Assembly: GCA_027923965.1 (NCBI GenBank)
Contig: AP026969.1
Coordinates: 4,402,001-4,466,000, forward strand
Length of the DNA: 64,000 nucleotides
Direction: 5' to 3'
Source of the DNA: Comamonadaceae bacterium OS-1
Lineage (GTDB): Bacteria > Pseudomonadota > Gammaproteobacteria > Burkholderiales > Burkholderiaceae_C
Part shown: piece by piece, positions 26,501 to 35,500 of the stretch
How the letters are laid out: each line of letters begins with the position of its first letter
How positions within the stretch are numbered: position 1 is the stretch's first letter
Translations under genes and position numbers: made by a program
The notes under the pieces: model-generated
What the model was told of the DNA's origin: nothing
What the model saw: the letters and a program-made list of their open reading frames with translations, nothing else
Database searches by the model: none

Positions 26501-29500
26501 AGGCAGCAACACCAACCAGCGCAACATCATCTCCGGCAATGGCGGGGACGGCGTGCAGGTCGACGGCGAAACCAGTGACGGCAATACCGTCAAGGGCAAC
26601 TGGATCGGCGTGGCCGCCAACGGCACCACCGCGCTCGGAACCGGTGCCGACGGCATTTACATGAGCATCGGAACCGACAACAACGTGATCGGCGGCCCCG
26701 GCGCGAACGATGGCAACTGGATCGCCAGCCCCGGGCTGATCGGCATCGAGATCGACGGCATCAGCAGCGGCAATGTGATCCAGGGCAACCGCGTCGGCAC
26801 CAACCTGGCCGGCACGGCCAACTGGGGCAGCCAGCAGAACGACATCCTGATCGAGAACTCCGGAGGTGGCGGTACGGCCACCAACAACCTCGTCGAAGAC
26901 AACACCGTCGCCTTCAGCGGCCAGGGCAATTCATTCACCAGCGGCATCGCGCTCAACAGTACCGCCGGAACCGGCAACTCGCTGTTGCGCAACGTCGTAT
27001 ATTCGAATGTGGGCATAGGGATCGATCTCGGCGGAAACAGCGTGACCGCCAACGACACCGGCGATGGGGACGCGGGTGCGAACAACCTGCAAAACTTCCC
27101 GGTGCTGACTCTGGCGAAGACCGATGCCAGCACCCAGCTGACGGTCTCCGGCACTCTCAACAGTTCGGTGAGCAGCTACTACCGCATTGAGTTCTTCGCC
27201 GCGCCAACGGGCGATGCCAGCGGCTACGGCGAAGGGCAGACCTATCTCGGCTTTGTGAACGTGGCTACCAACGGTTCTGGCAATGCAAGCTTCTCAACCA
27301 CTCTTTCAGGAGTGGCGGTGCCAGTGGGCTACGCGGTCTCGGCCACCGCGACAAAATCCGACGCGGCCTACGCCACCTTCACCGACACCTCAGAGTTCGC
27401 GCGCAATGTGGTCGCGATCTCGTCCACACAGGCCACCGTCGTGGTGGACACAGCCGCCGACACCAACGACGGCGACACCACCAGCCTGTCCACGCTGCTG
27501 GCCAACAAAGGCGCGGACGGTTTTGTGTCATTGCGCGAAGCCATTACGGCGGCTAATAACACGGCCAACGGCACGGGTGGTGCCGACCAAATCAACTTCC
27601 AGATCGCCGGCACGGGCACACACACCATCACACTGGGTTCGCTGCTACCCAGCATTACCGGTGCAGTACTCCTCGATGCCAGCACCGACGACAGTTTTCT
27701 CGCCAACAGCAATCGCCCGGCGATTACGCTGCTCGGGAGCGGCTCCGCCACCACCGGTCTGACTCTGGCGGCTGGCAGCGATGGCAGTACCGTCCGAGGC
27801 CTGAACTTGGGTGGATTCAGCAACGTGGCTATCGCGCTGGACTCCAGCAGCAACACGATTGCAGGTAACTACATCGGTGCGCTGACCGCCACTGGTGCCA
27901 TCGGTGGCACAGCCAACAACAACGGGATCGGCATCACTGGCAACAACAACACGATAGGGGGAACTGTCGCGGCCGATCGCAACATCATCTCCGGCAACTC
28001 GAACCGCAACATCACTCTGGAGTCCTTGAGCCCGACCGGCAATCGCATCATTGGCAACTACATCGGAACGGTCAACGCCAATGGCTCAACAGGCACACCC
28101 ACCTCGGTCGCCGGGATCTATGTGGGCGCGGGCAATAGCACGCAGATCGGTGGCACCGGCGCTGGAGAAGGGAACCTGGTTACTGGTGACACCGGATACG
28201 GTGTGTCCATCATTTCCGGAACAGGACACGCAATCCTGGGCAACACGATCTACGGCAACAACAACCTGGGCATCAATATAGACGCCAACGGCGTCACCGC
28301 CAATGACGCTGGAGACAGCGACACGGGTGCCAACAATGTGCAAAACTTCCCGGTGCTGACTCTGGCACGCACCAACGGCAGCAGCCAGGTCCAGGTGGCT
28401 GGCACGCTCAACAGCACTGCCAGCAGCTATTACCGGCTGGAGTTCTTCGCCTCGGCCACGGCCGACACCAGCGGCTATGGTGAAGGGCAGATTTTCCTGG
28501 GCTTCGTCAACGTCGCGACCGATGGATCAGGCAACACCAGTTTCTCAACCACGCTGTCGGCCAGCGTGCCAGTGGGCTACAGCGTTTCGGCCACCGCCAC
28601 CCGCAGCAACGCGGCTTTCAGTGCCTTCAGCGACACTTCGGAGTTCTCTGCCGTCTCTGTGGCCGCAGGACCGGTAGTACAGACCGTGCCAGGTACCCAG
28701 AGCATTGTGGAGGACGTAGGCACGGCCATTGGCGGCATTTCGGTGTCTGCGCCCTTCGCTGCGGCCATCAGCACCACGTTGGCCGTGTCCAACGGCACGC
28801 TGCTGGTCAGCCTGCTCGGCGGTGCCAACATCAGCACCGGGGCCAATGGCAGCACCACACTGACGCTCAACGGTACGGTGGCCCAAGTGAATGCCGCACT
28901 GGCCACCCTACAGTACACCGGCGCAACCAACTACTTTGGCAGCGACACCTTGGCTGTCACCACCAGCGACGGTGCCGGTGGCAGCGATGCCGACAACTTA
29001 GGCGTCACCGTGACCCCTGTCAACGACGCGCCGGTGATCAGCAGCAACGGCGGCGGCGCCACGGCCACCCTTTCGCTGGCAGAGAACACGGCGGCGGTCA
29101 CCACTGTGGTGGCCAGCGACATCGACGGGCCGGCGCTCACCTACACCATCAGCGGTGGCGCCGACGCGGCGGGCTTCCAGATCAACAGCAGCACCGGTGC
29201 CTTGAGCTTCTTGAGCGCACCGGATTTCGAGAACCCTACGGACACGGGCGGCAACAACGTCTACGACGTAACGGTACGGGTCAGCGACGGCAGCCTCGCA
29301 GACACCCAGGCCATCGCCGTGACCGTGACCGACGTAAACGATGCACCTCCAGTGATCACCAGCAACGGCGCTGGGGCCACGGCCAGCGTCTCCATCGCCG
29401 AAAACGGCACGGCGGTCGCCACGGTCACGGCCACCGACGCAGACGGCCCCACGCTCAGCTACAGCATCGTGGGCGGTGCCGACGCGGCACGTTTCCAAAT

Positions 29501-32500
29501 CAACAGCAGCACCGGCACTTTGAGCTTCGTGACCGCGCCAGACTTTGAGAACCCCGCGGATGTCGGCGCCGACAACGTCTACGACGTGACGGTGCAGGCC
29601 AGCGACGGTAACCTAACGGACACCCAGGCCATCGCGGTCACGCTTACCAATGCCAACGATAACGCACCAGTCATCACCAGCAACGGCGGCGGCGCGGTGG
29701 CCTCGTTGAACCAGGCCGAGAACGGCACGCCGGTCACCACGGTGACGGCCACCGACGCAGATGGCTCGGCGCTGACCTACTCCATCAGCGGCGGTGCCGA
29801 CGCGGCGCTGCTCCAGATCAACCCCAGCACGGGCGTCCTGAGCTTCGTGACAGCGCCAGACTTTGAGAACCCGACGGACGCAGGTGCCAACAATGTCTAC
29901 AACGTGACCGTGCGGGTCAGCGATGGCACGTTCACCGATACCCAGACCCTGGGTGTCACTGTGACCGACGTGAACGACAACGCACCGGTAATCGCCAGCA
30001 ACGGCGCTGGCGCCACGGCCAGCGTCTCCATCACCGAAAACGGCACGGCGGTCGCCACGGTCACGGCCACCGACGCAGACGGCCCCACGCTCAGCTATAG
30101 CATCGTGGGCGGAGCCGACGTGGCACGTTTCCAGATCAACAGCAGCACCGGCGCTTTGAGCTTCGTGACCGCGCCGGACTTCGAGAACCCCGCGGATGTC
30201 GGCGCCGACAACGTTTACGACGTGACGGTGCAGGCCAGCGACGGCAGCCTGACAGACACGCAGGCTCTTGCGGTCACGGTGACCAATTTGAACGACAACA
30301 CGCCGGTGATTACCAGCCAAGGCGGCGGTGCCTCGGCGGCGCTGAGCGTGGTAGAAAACAACACGACCGTAACCACAGTGGCGGCCTCCGACGCAGATGG
30401 CTCGGCGCTGACCTACAGCATTAGCGCCGGTGCCGACGCGGCGCTGTTTCAGATCAACGCCAGCACCGGCGCTTTAAGCTTCGTGAGCGCCCCCGACTTC
30501 GAGAACCCGACGGACGCAGGCGCCAACAACGTCTACAACGTGACCGTGCGGGTGAGCGACGGCACATTGACGGACACGCAGAACCTGGCCGTAACCGTCA
30601 CCGATGTAAATGACAACGTGCCCGTCATCACCAGCAATGGCGGTGGCACCACGGCCAATGTGTCCATGGCCGAGAACAGCACCGCGGTGACCACGGTGGC
30701 GGCCATCGACACGGACGGCCCCACACTGACCTACAGCGTTGTGGGCGGAGCCGATGCTACACGTTTCCAGATCAACAGCAGCACCGGCGCTTTGAGCTTC
30801 GTGACCGCGCCGGACTTCGAGAACCCCGCAGATGTCGGCGCCGACAACGTCTACGACGTGACGGTGCAGGCCAGCGACGGCAGCCTGACAGACACGCAGG
30901 CCCTCGCGGTCACGGTGACCAATTTGAACGACAACACGCCGGTGATTACCAGCCAAGGCGGCGGTGCCTCGGCGGCGCTGAGCGTGGTAGAAAACAACAC
31001 GACCGTAACCACAGTGGCGGCTTCCGACGCAGATGGCTCGGCGCTGACCTACAGCATTAGCGCCGGTGCCGACGCGGCGCTGTTTCAGATCAACGCCAGC
31101 ACCGGCGCTTTAAGCTTCGTGAGCGCCCCCGACTTCGAGAACCCGACGGACGCAGGCGCCAACAACGTCTACAACGTGACCGTGCGGGTGAGCGACGGCA
31201 CATTGACGGACACGCAGAACCTGGCCGTAACCGTCACCGATGTAAATGACAACGTGCCCGTCATCACCAGCAATGGCGGTGGCACCACGGCCAATGTGTC
31301 CATGGCCGAGAACAGCACCGCGGTGACCACGGTGGCGGCCATCGACACGGACGGCCCCACACTGACCTACAGCATTGTGGGCGGAGCCGATGCGGCACTG
31401 TTCCAGGTAAACAGCAGCACCGGTGCACTCAGCTTCGTGGGCGCACCGGACTATGAAATCCCGACGGACGCGGGTACCAACAACGTCTACGACGTGACGG
31501 TGCAGGTCAGCGACGGTACCTTTACCGACAGCCAGTCCATCGCCATCACGGTGACCAACCTCAATGACAACGTGCCGGTCATCACCAGCCATGGCGGTGG
31601 CACATCAGCCGCCACCAGCGTGACCGAACTCACCACGGCCGTGACCACGGTGGCAGCCCTTGACGCCGATGGTTCCGCGCTGACCTACGGTATCGTCGGC
31701 GGTGCAGACGCAGCGCTGTTCACCATCAACGCCAGTTCGGGGGCCTTGGGTTTCGTGCTGGGGCCTGATTTCGAAAACCCGCAAGACGCGGGTGCCAACA
31801 ACATCTACGACGTGCAGGTACAGGCCAGCGACGGCACGTTCGCAGACACGCAATCCATCGCCGTCACGGTAACCGACCTGAACGACAACGCGCCGAACAT
31901 TACCAGCGACGGCGGTGGTGCCACGGCGGCCGTCAGCATGGCAGAGAACACCACGACCGTCACCACGGTGACGGCCATCGATTCGGACAGCCCCACACTG
32001 ACCTTCAGCATCACCGGCGGGGCGGACGCAGCCCGCTTCGCCATCGATGCCAACACCGGTGCACTGACCCTTCTCGCCGCACCAGACTACGAGAACCCGC
32101 AGGACGTGGGCTTTGACCACGTGTACGAGGTGCAGGTGCAGGTGAGCGATGGCGGTTTCACCGATACCCAGGCCATCGCCGTGACGGTGACCAATGCCAA
32201 CGACAACGCACCGCTGATCACCAGCAATGGTGGTAGTGGCACGGCCAGCGTCTCCGTCGCCGAGGCCAGCACGGCAGTAACCACCGTAGCGGCAACCGAC
32301 TTGGACGGCTCCACATTGACCTATTCGATCAGCGGTGGTGCGGACGCGGTGCTGTTCCAGATCGACAGCAGCACAGGCAGTTTGCGCTTCGTTGGCGCAC
32401 CCGACTTCGAGGCCCCGACGGACGCAGGTGCCGACAATGTCTATGACCTGAGCGTGCAGGTGAGCGACGGCAACGCCAGTGACACCCAGGCCCTCACCGT

Positions 32501-35500
32501 CACGGTGACCGATGTGAATGACGTGGCACCGACCATCACCAGCAACGGCGGCAGCGCTACGGCCAGTGTTTTCATGGCCGAGAACGGCACGGCGGTGACT
32601 GCGGTGACAGCCACCGATGTGGACGGCCCCTCGCTGACCTACGCCATCAGCGGCGGTGCCGACGCGGCGCTGTTCCAGATCAACGCCAGCACCGGCGCTT
32701 TAAGCTTCGTGAGCGCCCCCGACTTTGAGAACCCGACGGACGCAGGCGCCAACAACGTCTACAACGTGACCGTGCGGGTGAGCGACGGCACATTGACGGA
32801 CACGCAGAACCTGGCCGTGACCGTCACCGACCTGAATGACAACGCACCGGTGATCACCCGCAACGGCGGCGGCACCACGGCCAGTGTCTCTATGGCCGAG
32901 AACAGCACGGCGGTCACCACGGTGACGGCCACCGATGTGGACAGCCCCTCGCTGACCTACGCCATCAGCGGCGGTGCCGATGCAGCACTGTTTCAGATCG
33001 ATACCAGCACCGGCGCGCTGAGCTTCTTATCTGCGCCCGACTTCGAGAACCCGACGGATGCGGGTGCCAACAACGTCTACGACGTGACGGTACAGGCCAG
33101 CGACGGCAACCTGACGGATACGCAGGCCCTCACCATCACGGTGACCAACCTCAACGACAACGCACCGGACATCACCAGCAACGGCGGCGGTGCCTCGGCG
33201 GCGCTGAACGTACCGGAAAACAGCACGACCGTGACCACGGTGGCGGCGACCGACGCGGACGGCTCGGCCCTGGCCTATTCCATCAGCGGTGGTGCCGATG
33301 CGGCGCTGTTCCAGATCAATGCGTCTACCGGCGTGTTGAGCTTCCAGGTGGCACCAGACTTCGAGGCCCCGGATGACGCCAACCTTGACAACGTGTACGA
33401 CGTGCAGGTATGGATCAGCGACGGTACCTTGTCTGACACACAGGCCCTGTCAGTAACGGTGACCGACGTGAACGATAACGCACCGGCGGTTACCAGCAAT
33501 GGTGGCGGCGCCACGGCCAGCGTGTCCATCGCCGAAAACGGTACGGCTGTGACCACAGTAACCGGCACCGATGCGGACGGACCGTTACTCAGCTACAGCA
33601 TCGTGGGCGGCATTGATGCCGCGCGGTTCCAGATCGACAGCAGCACCGGTGCCATGCGATTTGCATTGGCACCGGATTTCGAAGCCCCACAGGATGCCGG
33701 AGGCGACAACGTCTACGACGTAACGGTACAGGTCAGCGACGGCAGCACGGTCGACTCCCAGGCCATCGCGGTCACCGTAACCAATCTCAATGACAACCCG
33801 CCTGTCATCACCAGCGATGGCGGTGGTACCACAGCCGCAGTCAACGTGGTCGAAAACGCCTCGTTCGTGACCCTTGTTACCGCGACCGATGCTGACGGCT
33901 CTACGCTGGGCTACAGCATCGTCGGTGGCGCCGATGCGGCGCAATTCACGATCAATACCAGCACGGGTGCCTTGCGTTTCGTGGCCACACGCGATTTTGA
34001 GAACCCGCAGGATGCCAACGCCGATAACGTATACGACGTAACGGTCCAGGTCAGCGACGGCAGCCTGACCGACGTGCAGGCCCTGGCCGTGACGGTGGCG
34101 GACGCCAACGACAACGCACCGGTCATCGCCAGCGGGGGGGGCGGCCCTGCAGCCAGTGTCGCCGTGGCTGAAAACAGCACCGCCATCACGACCGTAGTGG
34201 CCACCGATATCGACGGACCAGCCATTACCTACAGCATCGTGGGCGGCGCGGACGCAGCGCTGTTCCAGATGGATGGCAACTCGGGAGCGTTACGTTTCGT
34301 GGACGCGCAAGACTTCGAAAACCCGCTGGATGCCGACTTGAACCACGTCTACGAGGTGACGGTACAGGCCAGCGACGGCCTGTTGGCCGACACCCAGACC
34401 ATCGCCGTCACAGTGACCAACCTCAACGATAACGCTCCGGTGATCACCAGCAACGGCGGCGGTGCCACGGCCTCGACCAGCCTGGCCGAAAACGGTACGG
34501 CGGTGACCGCCGTTGTGGCAACCGACGCGGATGGCTCCGCACTGGCTTACAGCATCGTCGGTGGCGCGGACGCGGCGCTGTTCCAGATCGATGCCAGCAC
34601 GGGCGCCCTGCATTTTGTGAGTACGCCGGACTTCGAGAGCCCGCAGGATACCGGGGCCAACAACTTCTACGACGTGCAGGTGCGGGTAAGCGACGGCAGC
34701 TTCACCGACACGCAGGCCATTACCGTGGCGGTGACGGATCTGAATGACAACGCACCTTTTATCACCAGCAATGGCGGAGGTGCCGCGGCATCGGTCAGTG
34801 TGGCGGAGAACACCACGGCTGTGACCACGGTAGCGGCCAGCGATGCGGACGGGCCATCGCGCTCCTACAGCATCGTGGGCGGTACCGACGCTGCGCGCTT
34901 CCAGATCGACAGCGTCACCGGTGCGTTGTCCTTCACCAGTCCGCCAGATTTCGAAAATCCGCAGAACGCGGGTGCCAACAACGTTTACGAGGTGACGGTG
35001 CAGGTCAGCGACGGCAGCTTGACCGACACGCAAATGATGGCCGTCACAGTGATCGACGTCAACGACAACGCGCCCGTGATCACCAGCAACGGCGGCGTGG
35101 CGACGGCCATGGTCAGCGTAGCCGAAAACACCAACGCCATAACGACGATCGTAGCCATGGACCTGGACGGCCCGGCCTTGAGCTATGCGATCACTGGCGG
35201 TGCGGACGCTGCGCGTTTTAGCATCGACACCCACACCGGCGTACTGGGCTTTCTGAACACCCCCAACTTCGAGGCCCCGCAGGATGCGGGTGCCGACAAC
35301 GTCTACGACCTGGTGGTGCAGGCCAGCGACGGCACGCTGGCCGACACCCAGGCCATCGCGGTCACCGTGACCGATGTGAACGAAGCCCCCGTGGTCACTA
35401 GCGCCGCGACGGTGAACGTGGCCGAAAACAGCACTTTCGTGCTGACTGTCACCGCCACCGACGTGGATAGCCCCACGCTGGGCTATGCGATCAGCGGTGG

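Noticed and set aside
29020..35395. Regular repeats that could suggest a CRISPR array or minisatellite
   Set aside because: The unit is about 318 bp, stays in frame, and encodes cadherin domains with conserved structural motifs. There are no short direct repeats with unique spacers.
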